Assembly (NCBI GenBank): GCA_025456345.1
Contig: JALOKU010000004.1
Location: 1-64,000, forward strand
DNA length: 64,000 bases
Origin: Vicinamibacterales bacterium
Lineage (GTDB): Bacteria > Acidobacteriota > Vicinamibacteria > Vicinamibacterales > JAKQTR01
Direction: 5' to 3'
Each line of letters starts with the position of its first letter. Position 1 is the first letter of the stretch. The position numbers and the translations under genes were made by a program. Of this stretch, positions 54,447-63,428 are shown in pieces. Below the pieces are notes generated by a model. It had not been told where the DNA came from and did not search any database. It saw only the letters and a program-made list of their open reading frames with translations.

Positions 54447-55439
54447 ATGTACTTCAACTTCGACGATCGTCAGCCGGACATCGAACGGATCGACGGCGCC
54501 ATCTCGTGGCGCGAGGGGCTGCTGCTGTCCCTGGTCGTGCACCTGGCCGCGATCCTGGCGATCGTCATGCTGCCCGACGCCCTTCCCCAGCTCTTTGCGG
54601 CGCTGTCGCCCGACAAGACCGCCCTGGAAGAGCGCATGGCAGCGATGCGGGAGCAGGAGTCCAACCAGCGCCGGTTCGTGTTTGTCCAGCCCCGGGCCGA
54701 GTTCGAGGCGCAGCGGCCGCCGCAGAACCCGGAGCTGTCCGACCGCGACCGCAGCATGATGACCCCCCTCCAGCCGCCGCCGGAGCCGACGAACCCGCTG
54801 CCGTACTCGAGGGGCAACACGCCCGAGCGCGTCGACCAGCCGGGCACGCCTGAGCCGCCGAAGCCCGCCGAACGGCCGAACGAGAGCGGCAGCGCCGCGA
54901 GGGAGCCCGGGTCGCCGGCTCCGGGTCCGCCGGCCGCCGAGCAGCGACAGCTCGACGACCCCGTGCTGCGCGGTCTGCGCGGCCCGCGCCCGCAGGCGCA
55001 GTCGGGCAACGACGGGACGGGGACCGGCGGCGGCCTGGCGAGCGCCCTCCGGGACGTGACGCGCTACGCGCCGCAGCAGATGTTCGACAACCCGCAGGGC
55101 GGGGGGCAGTTTGGCGAGGCCCTCCAGTTCGACACCAAAGGCGTGGAATTCGGCCCCTGGGTGCGCCGGTTCCTGGCCCAGGTGAGGCGCAACTGGTTCA
55201 TCCCGTACGCCGCGATGTCGCTGCGCGGGCACGTGTCGGTGTCGTTCAACGTGCTAAAGAACGGATCGATCACCGACGTCGCGGTCGTGGCCGCGAGCGG
55301 CGTCGACGCCTTCAACAACTCGTCGTTCAACGCCATCGCGGCGTCGAATCCCACCGTACCGCTCCCGCCGGAGTACCCGTCCGACCGGGCGTTCATCACC
55401 ATCACGTTCTACTACAACGAGACACCTCCCTCACGCTGA
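54447..55439 (+). CDS. TonB-family energy transducer
   Basis: The 330-residue protein has a cytoplasmic start, one membrane helix (about 24-43, including a His), a long Pro/Glu/Arg-rich periplasmic linker (about 60-200) and a C-terminal TonB-like domain (about 235-325). That domain has SLRGHVSVSFNVLKNGSITD and a PLPPEYPSDRAFITITFYY end. It passes proton-motive force to outer-membrane receptors or acts as a TolA/TonB scaffold. No ExbB/ExbD gene is nearby. Together with BamA it supports a diderm envelope. Confidence 0.87.
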   Translation: MYFNFDDRQPDIERIDGAISWREGLLLSLVVHLAAILAIVMLPDALPQLFAALSPDKTALEERMAAMREQESNQRRFVFVQPRAEFEAQRPPQNPELSDRDRSMMTPLQPPPEPTNPLPYSRGNTPERVDQPGTPEPPKPAERPNESGSAAREPGSPAPGPPAAEQRQLDDPVLRGLRGPRPQAQSGNDGTGTGGGLASALRDVTRYAPQQMFDNPQGGGQFGEALQFDTKGVEFGPWVRRFLAQVRRNWFIPYAAMSLRGHVSVSFNVLKNGSITDVAVVAASGVDAFNNSSFNAIAASNPTVPLPPEYPSDRAFITITFYYNETPPSR

Positions 55440-55534
55440 TGGCGATGCCCACGCGGACACAGCAACTCGGCTGGCTGCTCCTGCTGGGCGCGCTGGTGGC
55501 CTGGGCTCTCGTCAAGCTGGCGGGATGGGCATGA
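55439..55534 (+). CDS. 31-residue single-helix membrane peptide
   Basis: ATG overlaps the TonB stop by one base (TGATG). The peptide is MAMPTRTQQ followed by a hydrophobic helix LGWLLLLGALVAWALVKL and ends AGWA; its stop lies inside the first codons of miaA (10-nt overlap). Tight coupling on both sides and a clear membrane segment make translation plausible. No family is recognised. Confidence 0.5.
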   Translation: MAMPTRTQQLGWLLLLGALVAWALVKLAGWA

Positions 55535-56529
55535 CCGCCGGCGATCGCGCGCCCGCGATGGTCGCCGTTCTCGGCCCGACGGCCAGTGGGAAGAGCGCCC
55601 TGGGCCTCGCGCTCGCGCGGCGGTTCGACGGCGAAATCGTGGCCTGCGACTCGACGGCGGTGTATCGCGGCTTCGACATCGGCACCGACAAGGTCCCGGC
55701 GGACGAGCAGGGCGGCATCCCGCACCATTGTGTGGACATCGTCGACCCGGCGGCCGAGTACACGGCGGCCGATTACGCGAGGGACGCGATGGCCGCCATC
55801 GCGGCGATTCATGCCCGGGGCCGCTTGCCCATCCTCGTGGGCGGCACCGGGTTGTATTTCCGGGCGCTCGCGAGAGGGATTTTCCCCGGGCCCGGCCGGG
55901 ACGACCGCGTCAGGGGACGCCTGGACGCGATGGCGGCGCGGCGCGGTCCGGAGCGGCTCCATCGCCTGCTCGGCCGCATCGATCCGGCGTCGGCCGGGCG
56001 CATTCAGCCCCGCGACCGGATGCGCATCGTGCGCGCGCTGGAGGTCTACTTCCAGAGCGGCCGCACACTCACCGCTCACTTCGCCGACACCCGCGCGCCC
56101 CTTGCCGGCTGGACCGTCGTGGGCATCGCGGTACGTCCGCCGTGGGAAGCGATCGTCAGCCGCATCAGCCGGCGCGTCGACGCCCAGTTCGCACGCGGGA
56201 TCGAAGATGAGGTGCGTGCGCTCCTCGCGCGGGGCGTGCCGCCAGGCGCGCGGCCGTTCACGGGATACGTCTACCGCCGCGTGCTCGAGGTCGTGCGCGG
56301 CGAACGCGATCGCGCGTCGGCGCGCGATCTCATCGTCACCGAGAACCGGCACTACGCGCGTCGCCAGTTGATCTGGTTCCGCAAAGAGCCTAATCTAGTC
56401 TGGATTCAACGAGCGGGTGAAGAGGACGAAACCCGTCTCGAGGCCGGACGTGTGATTGACGCGCGGCTCGCGCCGGCTTCGCACGCGCATCCGCGAGGGG
56501 AGCATCCGACGCATGCCACAGACTTCTGA
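55525..56529 (+). CDS. miaA: tRNA dimethylallyltransferase
   Basis: MiaA adds an isopentenyl group to A37 of tRNAs reading UNN codons. The 334-residue protein has P-loop VLGPTASGKSALGLALA, the catalytic-site CDSTAVYRGFDIGTDK, then HHCVDIVDP and VGGTGLYFRAL, all typical. It overlaps hfq by 17 nt, the conserved miaA-hfq pair. ATG 55531 is an alternative start. Confidence 0.95.
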   Translation: MGMTAGDRAPAMVAVLGPTASGKSALGLALARRFDGEIVACDSTAVYRGFDIGTDKVPADEQGGIPHHCVDIVDPAAEYTAADYARDAMAAIAAIHARGRLPILVGGTGLYFRALARGIFPGPGRDDRVRGRLDAMAARRGPERLHRLLGRIDPASAGRIQPRDRMRIVRALEVYFQSGRTLTAHFADTRAPLAGWTVVGIAVRPPWEAIVSRISRRVDAQFARGIEDEVRALLARGVPPGARPFTGYVYRRVLEVVRGERDRASARDLIVTENRHYARRQLIWFRKEPNLVWIQRAGEEDETRLEAGRVIDARLAPASHAHPRGEHPTHATDF

Positions 56530-56752
56530 CACGAGGCCGGCCGGCGAGCCCAACGTGCAGGACGCGTATCTGAACCTGGTCCGCCGCGAGCAGCAGGTGG
56601 TGAGCCTGCGCCTGATGGACGGCACGGAGCTCGAAGCCCGGGTGAAAGGCTTCGACCGTTTCGCCGTCATCCTCGAACAGGACGGGATCGACCACCTGGT
56701 GTTCAAGCACGCCATCGCCTCCATCAGCGCCGCGCGCCAGGCCCCGCGCTAG
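56513..56752 (+). CDS. hfq: RNA chaperone Hfq
   Basis: This 79-residue Sm-like protein forms hexamers that bind sRNAs and mRNAs. Sm1 reads VVSLRLMDGTELEARVKGFDRF and Sm2 includes HLVFKHAIASI, close to the canonical YKHAIS. The N-terminus has PNVQDAYLNLVRREQ, where Gln/Asn proximal-site residues are expected. The tail is short (RQAPR), so no long C-terminal arm. Gene order after miaA supports it. Confidence 0.9.
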   Translation: MPQTSDTRPAGEPNVQDAYLNLVRREQQVVSLRLMDGTELEARVKGFDRFAVILEQDGIDHLVFKHAIASISAARQAPR

Positions 56753-56794
56753 CCGGACCAGCGCGCCACGGGGCTGCGCCCGATTCCCACGCCC

Positions 56795-57988
56795 ATGGCC
56801 ACTACATCACCGTTCAGGCGCGCGTTCGTCATCGTGGTCGACAGCCTCGGCGTCGGCGAACTGCCGGACGCGGCGGCCTACGGGGACCAGGGCAGCAACA
56901 CCCTGGGCAACATCGCGGCCCAGGTGCCGCTGCGCATCCCGAACCTGCAGGCGCTCGGTATTTCGCGTGTGATCTCGCTCGCGGGCCTGCCGCCTGCCGA
57001 CGCGCCACTCGGCGCGTACGGGCGCATGGCCGAGGTCTCGCCCGGCAAGGACTCGGTGACGGGGCACTGGGAACTGATGGGCCTGCAGCTCGAGGAGGCG
57101 TTCCCGACGTTTCCGGACGGGTTCCCCGAGGGCGCCATGCGGGAGTACGAGCGCCGCATCGGGCGCCGGACCCTCGGCAACATCGTGGCGTCGGGCACGC
57201 AGATCATCGACGACCTCGGGCCCGAGCACATGAAGACCGGCTGCCCGATCATTTACACGTCGGCCGACAGCGTGTTCCAGATCGCCGCGCACGAGGCGAT
57301 CATCCCGGTCCCGGAGCTGTATCGGATCTGCGAGATCGCCTACACGCAGTTCGTCGAGGGGATGGGGCTCGGGCGCGTCATCGCACGCCCCTTCGTCGGG
57401 TCGCCCGGCTCGTTCCGCCGCACGGCGAACCGGCACGACTACGCGATTCCGCCCTATGCCGACACGCTGCTCGACCGGCTGGCAGCGGCCGGCATCCCGG
57501 TCCTGTCGATCGGCAAGATTGCGGACCTGTTCGCCGGGCGGGGGATTGGCGCCGCGGTGAAGTCCGCGTCCGATGCGCTCGGCATGGACGCGTTCGAGCG
57601 CGCTGTCGCGGACGCGCCGCCCGGGCTCGTGTTCGGCAACCTCGTCGACTTCGACGCGATGTACGGGCATCGCAACGACACCGCCGGCTACGCCGCCAAC
57701 CTCGAGCGGTTCGACGAGCGGCTCGGCCGGCTGCTGCCGATGATCCGCGACGACGACCTGCTCATCCTGACGGCGGACCACGGCAACGACCCGACGACGC
57801 CGAGCACCGATCATTCCCGGGAGTTCGTGCCGGTGCTGGCCTACGGCGCGCGCGTGCGGGCCGGCGTCAACCTCGGCGAGCGCCCCACCTTCGCCGACCT
57901 CGGCCAGACTCTCGCCGAGGTGTTCGGCGTCGGCCCCCTCGCCTGCGGCCGCAGCTTCCTCGCGGACATCACGGGGGCAGGATCGTAG
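56795..57988 (+). CDS. deoB: Phosphopentomutase
   Basis: DeoB interconverts ribose or deoxyribose 1- and 5-phosphates in nucleoside catabolism. It has 397 residues of the alkaline phosphatase superfamily, with VIVVDSLGVGELPDA (metal Asp), the phospho-acceptor Thr region KDSVTGHWELMG, and LTADHGNDPTTPSTDHSRE with the remaining metal ligands. It is separated from hfq by 42 bp. Confidence 0.95.
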   Translation: MATTSPFRRAFVIVVDSLGVGELPDAAAYGDQGSNTLGNIAAQVPLRIPNLQALGISRVISLAGLPPADAPLGAYGRMAEVSPGKDSVTGHWELMGLQLEEAFPTFPDGFPEGAMREYERRIGRRTLGNIVASGTQIIDDLGPEHMKTGCPIIYTSADSVFQIAAHEAIIPVPELYRICEIAYTQFVEGMGLGRVIARPFVGSPGSFRRTANRHDYAIPPYADTLLDRLAAAGIPVLSIGKIADLFAGRGIGAAVKSASDALGMDAFERAVADAPPGLVFGNLVDFDAMYGHRNDTAGYAANLERFDERLGRLLPMIRDDDLLILTADHGNDPTTPSTDHSREFVPVLAYGARVRAGVNLGERPTFADLGQTLAEVFGVGPLACGRSFLADITGAGS

Positions 57989-58003
57989 GGGAGCGTGAAA
58001 CCC

Positions 58004-59059
58004 ATGAGCACGATTCGAGAGGACCTCGAGCGGCGCGAGCGCGAGTCGCTGGCGCCGCAGGCCGCCCGCAGCGTCGAAACCCGGGGCCGCCTTCGCCCCG
58101 AGCCGGAGGACGACGTCAGGCCCGCCTTCCAGCGGGACCGCGACCGCATCCTTCACTCGAAGGCGTTCCGCCGCCTCAAGCACAAGACCCAGGTCTTCTT
58201 CGCCCCGACGGGCGATCACTACCGGACGCGCCTCACCCATTCCCTCGAGGTGTCCCAGATCGCCAGGACGATGGCGAAGGCGCTGGCGCTCAACGAGGAG
58301 CTGACCGAAGCGATTGCCCTTGGCCACGACCTCGGCCATACCCCGTTCGGCCACCAGGGCGAGCGCGTGCTGGCCGGTCTCATGCCCGGCGGATTCGAGC
58401 ACTACGAACAGAGCCTGCGCATCGTCGACGTCCTCGAGCGCGATGGCGCCGGGCTCAACCTGACCTGGGAAGTGCGCGACGGGATCGGGAAGCACTCGAA
58501 GGGCAAGCGCGGATCGCCCGTCGGCCCCGATGTCCCCGTCAAGGCGTCGACCCTCGAGGGACAGATCGCCCGCGTCGCCGACCTGGTCGCCTACGTCAAC
58601 CACGACATCGACGATGCCGTGAGAGCCGGCGTGCTGAAGGAGCAGGATCTGCCTGCGGGCCCGCTGGCCGTGCTCGGCGCGACCCACTCGGCCCGGGTCG
58701 GGCGGATGGTCACTGCCGTCGTCCTGGAGACGAGAGGGGCCGGCCTGCGCGAGATCGCGATGACGGCCCCGGTGCTCGAGGCGGTGCTGGATCTGCGCGC
58801 GTTTCTGTTCGCGAACGTTTACGAGAACGATCTGTCAACCGCGGAATTCAAGAAGGCGGCTGGCATTCTCGGGGGGCTGTGGGAGAAGGTCCACGACGCG
58901 CCGGAGTCCTTCCTCGACGGCCGGATACTGCATGCGGAGGGCGTGGACGCGGCCGCCCGCGACTTCCTGGCCGGCATGACCGATCGGTATGCCGTGGCGC
59001 TCTACGAACACCTCTTCATTCCCAAGCCGTGGGTGAACCTGTCGGGCCGGTGGTCCTGA
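58004..59059 (+). CDS. dgt: Deoxyguanosinetriphosphate triphosphohydrolase-like (dNTPase)
   Basis: This HD-domain enzyme of 351 residues cleaves dNTPs to deoxynucleosides and triphosphate. The motif is H...HD...D: TRLTHSLEVSQIAR, ALGHDLGHTPFGHQGE, and VADLVAYVNHDIDDAVRAG for the distal Asp. The ATG at 58004 is 10 nt after AGGGGAG, better than a GTG at 57995. The protein belongs to the shorter, type 2 dGTPase group. It may use several dNTPs. Confidence 0.92.
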   Translation: MSTIREDLERRERESLAPQAARSVETRGRLRPEPEDDVRPAFQRDRDRILHSKAFRRLKHKTQVFFAPTGDHYRTRLTHSLEVSQIARTMAKALALNEELTEAIALGHDLGHTPFGHQGERVLAGLMPGGFEHYEQSLRIVDVLERDGAGLNLTWEVRDGIGKHSKGKRGSPVGPDVPVKASTLEGQIARVADLVAYVNHDIDDAVRAGVLKEQDLPAGPLAVLGATHSARVGRMVTAVVLETRGAGLREIAMTAPVLEAVLDLRAFLFANVYENDLSTAEFKKAAGILGGLWEKVHDAPESFLDGRILHAEGVDAAARDFLAGMTDRYAVALYEHLFIPKPWVNLSGRWS

Positions 59060-59083
59060 TCGCGCTCGGCGGATGCGGGCGGA

Positions 59084-59497
59084 CTACGGGTGGATGACTT
59101 CGAGCGAGTAGGCCGTCGGATCCGGGACGCCCTTGGTGTCGTACACCCTCGCGCAGAGACTTCCGGCGGCCGATACCGTCGCGGTCAGCGGCAAGCTGAT
59201 GTAGGCATTGTCGTTGGCGACCGAGAGCTGGCAGGCGTTGTTGTTCCAGTTGCCGAGGGCCAGGCCCACCACGCGCGTGTTGTCGTCGCCGACGGCTGTC
59301 AGGGTCGCCGAAACCGGGCCTCTTCCGGAGACGACGAATACGTGGGTCGTGCCGCCGGCGGGATTGAGCGTGCCCGCGAAAGTTTCGGTCACGGTGCCGG
59401 ACGGGCCCGTTTCGAGGTCCGTAAGGTCGCTCCCACACCCCGCGGCCGCGAGCGCCACCAGTGACAGGGACAATCCGAGGGTCAACAGTCGTCGCAC
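59084..59497 (-). CDS. Small lipoprotein, PPC-like beta domain
   Basis: The 137-residue precursor starts at a GTG behind AAGGAG (5 nt). The signal peptide ends in a lipobox (VALAAAGC), so it is probably lipid-anchored. The rest is a beta-sandwich-like domain with VTETFAGTLNPAGGTTHVF and YSLEVIHP, resembling pre-peptidase C-terminal (PPC) domains that often sit on secreted proteins. Here the domain is alone. It is convergent with dgt and has its own promoter region. The function is unknown. Confidence 0.75.
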   Translation of the reverse strand: MRRLLTLGLSLSLVALAAAGCGSDLTDLETGPSGTVTETFAGTLNPAGGTTHVFVVSGRGPVSATLTAVGDDNTRVVGLALGNWNNNACQLSVANDNAYISLPLTATVSAAGSLCARVYDTKGVPDPTAYSLEVIHP

Positions 59498-59689
59498 GAG
59501 CACTCCTTGCCTGAGATCAGGCCTCCGCGTGGCGGGAGAACAATTCATTCTAGCGCACCCGGGGCCGGGAAGGCACCCTCTCACGTTCTGACGCGGCCAG
59601 ACGCCCGGCGGCCGGGCCGCCCTGGCGCCGGCAGCTGCCGACCCCGTGGTATACTTGGGATTCTGTGCCTGTAGGAGAGACGGCGCCAG

Positions 59690-60220
59690 ATGAGTGAGCT
59701 CCTGCTTGACGTCGGTCAGATGCGCGACCCGGAGGCCAGGATCGAACGGACCTTCGCGGCCGGCGTGTTGCCAACCGACCCCACAATCTGCCTGGTCACG
59801 GCGCCCGTCGCGCTCGACGTCGCCGTGCGCAAGGACCGGATGCAGTTCCGGCTGGTGGGACATGTGCGGACCGCCATCGGGTTGACCTGCAGCCGGTGCC
59901 TCGAGCGTTTCGAGATGCCGGTCGCGGAGGCCTTCGACGTGCTCTACCTGCCGCACACTCCCGCCGGGACGGCCGAAGAGCGCATGGTCGAGGACGACGA
60001 CCTCTCGACGGCGTTCTACGAGGACAACGTGATCGACCTCGGCCAGCTGATGCAGGAACAGTGCTACCTGGCCGTGCCGATGAAGCCCCTCTGCCAGGAA
60101 GGCTGCCGGGGCCTGTGCCCGGATTGCGGCACCAACCTCAACACCGCGACGTGCCACTGCGAGCGGACGTGGGTGGACCCGCGGCTGGCGGTGCTCGAGC
60201 AACTGCGCAAGGACAAATAG
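59690..60220 (+). CDS. YceD/DUF177 protein, rRNA accumulation-related
   Basis: The 176-residue protein has DUF177 hallmarks: IGLTCSRCLERFEMPV in the middle and a C-terminal cysteine group LCQEGCRGLCPDCGTNLN. The latter could bind zinc. In other bacteria the yceD-rpmF pair is co-transcribed and YceD affects 23S rRNA levels. rpmF follows after 2 bp, as expected. AGGAGA is present, though 13 nt from the ATG. Confidence 0.88.
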   Translation: MSELLLDVGQMRDPEARIERTFAAGVLPTDPTICLVTAPVALDVAVRKDRMQFRLVGHVRTAIGLTCSRCLERFEMPVAEAFDVLYLPHTPAGTAEERMVEDDDLSTAFYEDNVIDLGQLMQEQCYLAVPMKPLCQEGCRGLCPDCGTNLNTATCHCERTWVDPRLAVLEQLRKDK

Positions 60221-60222
60221 CG

Positions 60223-60405
60223 ATGCCAAACCCAAAGCGACGACACTCGAAGGCCCGGACATCGAAGCGCCGGACCCACGACGCCCTGAAGCCCGTTTCG
60301 CTGGGCGCCTGCCCGCACTGCCACGAGGCCAAGGCGGCGCATCAGATCTGCGCGCATTGCGGCTACTATCGCGGCCGCCAGGTCCGTGCGGTCAAGGAAG
60401 CGTAG
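60223..60405 (+). CDS. rpmF: 50S ribosomal protein L32
   Basis: L32 has 60 residues. It starts PNPKRRHSKARTSKRRTHDA and has a CxxC...CxxC zinc site (CPHCHEAK, then CAHCGYY). The order DUF177-rpmF-plsX is widespread. Confidence 0.95.
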   Translation: MPNPKRRHSKARTSKRRTHDALKPVSLGACPHCHEAKAAHQICAHCGYYRGRQVRAVKEA

Positions 60406-60411
60406 TGCCGG

Positions 60412-61413
60412 ATGCGGGTGGCGGTCGACGCGATGGGAGGCGACCACGGCCCGGCCGTGGTCGTCGGCGGTGCGGCTGCCGCTGCCCGGCATGCTGATGT
60501 CGGCGTGACGCTCGTCGGGGATTCGCTCGAGCTGCGCGCCGAACTGGCGCGCGTTCCAGACGCATCCCGGCTCGACATCCTTGTCGAGCACGCCGCCGAT
60601 GCCGTGGGCATGGGCGAGCGGCCGGCCGAGGCTCTCCGGCGCAGACCCCAGTCATCCATCCGCGTGGCCGCCGACCTCGTGGCCCGGGGCGGCGCCGATG
60701 CCCTGTTCAGCGCGGGCAATACCGGCGCGACGGTGCTTGCCGCGTACACCCGGTTCGGGCTCCTGAGGGGCGCTGACCGCCCGGCCCTGGCGGCCACGGT
60801 GCCGACCAGGCGCGGGGCGGCGATCCTGCTCGACATCGGGGCCAACGCCGACTGCCGTCCCGCGCACCTGGTGGCCTTCGCGGCGATGGGCACGGTGTTC
60901 GCCCGCGTCGGCCTCGCCATCGCGGAGCCGACGGTCGGGGTCCTGTCGATCGGCGAAGAGGAGACCAAGGGGAACGAACTCACGCGCGAGGCCTACCGGC
61001 TCCTGCGCGAGACGCCCCTCCGGTTCGCGGGCAACGTCGAGGCCCGCGACCTCTACTCCGGCGCCGCCGACGTGGTCGTCTGCGACGGGTTCACCGGCAA
61101 CGTGGTGATCAAGGTCAGCGAGGGCATCGTCGGCATGGTGGAATTGATGCTCGGCGAGGAGTTCGCGGCGATGGACGGCGACAGCGCCCGGCAGGCCGTC
61201 GAGGCGTTCGGGCATTTCCGCGCGCGGGTGGACTACTCGGAGTACGGCGGCGCACCGTTGCTCGGCGTGGGCAAGCCGGTGGTGGTCGGGCACGGCCGCT
61301 CGTCTGCCAAGGCCGTGACAAACGCCATCCTGATGGCGGCACGATTCGCCCGCGAGGGGCTGGTGCCGCGCGTCGAACAGGAACTCTTGCTGCTGCAGGG
61401 AGCGTCATCGTGA
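60412..61413 (+). CDS. plsX: Phosphate acyltransferase PlsX
   Basis: PlsX converts acyl-ACP to acyl-phosphate for phospholipid synthesis. It has 333 residues, with VAVDAMGGDHGPAVVV, SAGNTGATVLAAYTRF, NIGANAD-like LDIGANADCRP and CDGFTGNVVIKVSEG. It starts the fatty-acid synthesis part of the operon and overlaps fabD by 4 nt. Confidence 0.95.
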   Translation: MRVAVDAMGGDHGPAVVVGGAAAAARHADVGVTLVGDSLELRAELARVPDASRLDILVEHAADAVGMGERPAEALRRRPQSSIRVAADLVARGGADALFSAGNTGATVLAAYTRFGLLRGADRPALAATVPTRRGAAILLDIGANADCRPAHLVAFAAMGTVFARVGLAIAEPTVGVLSIGEEETKGNELTREAYRLLRETPLRFAGNVEARDLYSGAADVVVCDGFTGNVVIKVSEGIVGMVELMLGEEFAAMDGDSARQAVEAFGHFRARVDYSEYGGAPLLGVGKPVVVGHGRSSAKAVTNAILMAARFAREGLVPRVEQELLLLQGASS

Positions 61414-62336
61414 TTGCATGTATCTTTCCGGGGCAGGGCTCGCAGGCTGTCGGCATGGGCAAGGCGCTGGCCGGGGCGTTTCCGCTCGTGCGCGAGACCA
61501 TGGCCGAGGCCGACGAGGCGCTGGGCGAGAGCCTGAGCGGCCTCTGCTTCGAGGGGCCGGCGGAGACGCTGGTGCTCACCGAGAACACGCAGCCGGCCAT
61601 CCTGGCCGTGAGCATCGCGTGCTACCGTGTGCTGGCGTCGACCGGCGTCGTGCCGGCTTTCGTCGCGGGGCACTCGCTGGGCGAGTACTCGGCGCACGTT
61701 GCGGCGGGGACGATGACGTTTGCCGACGCGCTGCGAACCGTACGCCGCCGGGGACGCTACATGCAGGACGCCGTGCCGGTGGGGCAGGGCGCGATGGCGG
61801 CCATCCTCGGGCTCGACGCCGAGACGGTGGCGCAGGCGTGCGCCGAGGCGGCGCAGGGCGAGGTGGTCAGCCCCGCGAACCTGAACGCGCCGGGTCAGAT
61901 CGTCATCGCCGGGTCGAAGGCCGCGGTGGCGCGGGCCTCGGAGCGCGCCAAGCAGCTGGGCGCCAAGCGCGCGATCCCGCTGCCGGTGAGCGCGCCCTTC
62001 CACTGCGCCCTCATGCGGCCAGCCGAAGCGCGGCTGGCTCCCGAGCTGCGCGCGCTGACGGTCTGCGATCCCGCGGTGCCGGTTGTCGCGAACGTGGATG
62101 CCGAGGTGAAGCGCACCGCGGCAGCGGGGATCGAGGCGCTCGTCAGGCAAGTGTCCGCCCCGGTCCGGTGGGAAGACGTGATGCGGCGGCTTGCATCGGA
62201 GGGCGTCCACAAGTATGTTGAAGTGGGTCCTGGGACGGTATTGACCGGCCTCGGCCGGAAAATCCTGAAGGACGCGGCGTTTGCGAACATCGAGGATCCG
62301 TCTGGACTCGACGCCGTGGCCGCCTTGGTGGGTTAG
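61410..62336 (+). CDS. fabD: Malonyl-CoA:ACP transacylase
   Basis: FabD loads malonate onto ACP. The 308-residue enzyme has IFPGQGSQAVGMG, the nucleophile motif GHSLGEYSAHVA and the NLNAPGQIVIAG and VSAPFHCALM segments. The GTG start overlaps the plsX stop (GTGA). The expected fabH is absent between plsX and fabD. Confidence 0.96.
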   Translation: MIACIFPGQGSQAVGMGKALAGAFPLVRETMAEADEALGESLSGLCFEGPAETLVLTENTQPAILAVSIACYRVLASTGVVPAFVAGHSLGEYSAHVAAGTMTFADALRTVRRRGRYMQDAVPVGQGAMAAILGLDAETVAQACAEAAQGEVVSPANLNAPGQIVIAGSKAAVARASERAKQLGAKRAIPLPVSAPFHCALMRPAEARLAPELRALTVCDPAVPVVANVDAEVKRTAAAGIEALVRQVSAPVRWEDVMRRLASEGVHKYVEVGPGTVLTGLGRKILKDAAFANIEDPSGLDAVAALVG

Positions 62337-62342
62337 TGCGCC

Positions 62343-63086
62343 ATGTTCGACTTGACCGGAAAAGTTGCCGTCGTGACCGGTGCCGGGCGGGGGATCGGGC
62401 GGTCAATCAGCCTCGCCCTCGCGTCGCGCGGCGCGGTGGTGGTGCCCACCGACGTGGTGAACCCGGGGCCGGCGCAGCCCGAGCCTCCGGCTGAGGGGCC
62501 AGGGCGCGTGACCGGCGTCGTCGTCATGAACGTGACCGACGCGGCGGGCGCCGACGCCGCCTTCGGCCGGATCCTGTCGGAGTACGGCCGCATCGACATC
62601 CTCGTGAACAACGCCGGCATCACCCGTGATCAGCTGCTGATGCGGATGAAGCGCGAGGACTGGGACCGCGTCCTCGAGGTGAACCTCAGCGGGGCGTTCG
62701 TCTGCACGCAAGCCGTGCTGCGGCCGATGATGAAGCAGCGCACGGGACGGATCATCAGCATCAGCTCCGTGGTCGGGCAGATGGGCAACGCCGGGCAGTC
62801 GAACTACGCGGCGTCCAAGGCGGGCCTCATCGGGTTCAGCAAGTCGCTGGCCCGGGAGGTCGCGGCGCGCCACATCACCGTCAACGTGGTGGCGCCGGGG
62901 CTCATCGACACCGACATGACGCGTGCGCTGCCGCCCGAGGTGCAGGCCGAGTGGCAGTCGAAAGTGCCGCTCAGCCGGTTCGGCACGCCCGAGGACGTGG
63001 CGGCGGCGGTCTGTTTCCTGGCGTCCGACGAGGCGTCGTACATCACCGGGCAAGTTCTCGCCGTCAACGGCGGGATGTATACGTAG
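62343..63086 (+). CDS. fabG: 3-oxoacyl-ACP reductase
   Basis: This SDR enzyme of 247 residues reduces 3-oxoacyl-ACP with NADPH. It has VVTGAGRGIGRSISLALAS, the NNAGITRDQL motif, Ser in ISISSVVGQMGNAGQ and YAASKAGLIGFSKSLA (Tyr-xxx-Lys). The NNAGIT-DQLLMRM stretch is typical of FabG rather than general SDRs. acpP follows after 8 bp. Confidence 0.95.
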   Translation: MFDLTGKVAVVTGAGRGIGRSISLALASRGAVVVPTDVVNPGPAQPEPPAEGPGRVTGVVVMNVTDAAGADAAFGRILSEYGRIDILVNNAGITRDQLLMRMKREDWDRVLEVNLSGAFVCTQAVLRPMMKQRTGRIISISSVVGQMGNAGQSNYAASKAGLIGFSKSLAREVAARHITVNVVAPGLIDTDMTRALPPEVQAEWQSKVPLSRFGTPEDVAAAVCFLASDEASYITGQVLAVNGGMYT

Positions 63087-63094
63087 GAGGATGA

Positions 63095-63337
63095 ATGGCT
63101 GGGGTTGCTGACAAGGTCAAGAGCATCATCGTGGAGCAGCTTGGGGTCGACGAGGAAGAAGTCACCATCGACGCCTCGTTCGTCGACGACCTGGGCGCGG
63201 ACTCGCTCGACACGGTCGAGCTGGTGATGGCGTTCGAAGAGGAGTTCGGGATCGAGATCCCCGACGAGGACGCCGAGAAGATCACGCGCGTCAAGGAAGC
63301 CGTCGAATACATCGAGGCCCACTCCAAGAAGAAGTAA
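63095..63337 (+). CDS. acpP: Acyl carrier protein
   Basis: This acidic 80-residue protein has the phosphopantetheine serine in [19 protein letters not shown] perfect AGGAGG is directly upstream; ATG 63095 is chosen over ATG 63091, which is out of frame. The C-terminus ends in SKKK, a slightly basic tail. Confidence 0.97.
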   Translation: MAGVADKVKSIIVEQLGVDEEEVTIDASFVDDLGADSLDTVELVMAFEEEFGIEIPDEDAEKITRVKEAVEYIEAHSKKK

Positions 63338-63428
63338 CCGCATCACCCTGGGACGGTGTCGGCACCTGCGTCCGGCGGCCTGACGGCGCTGCGGGAGCGG
63401 GTTTTGACCCCTCGTGTTTGGAGGCCGC

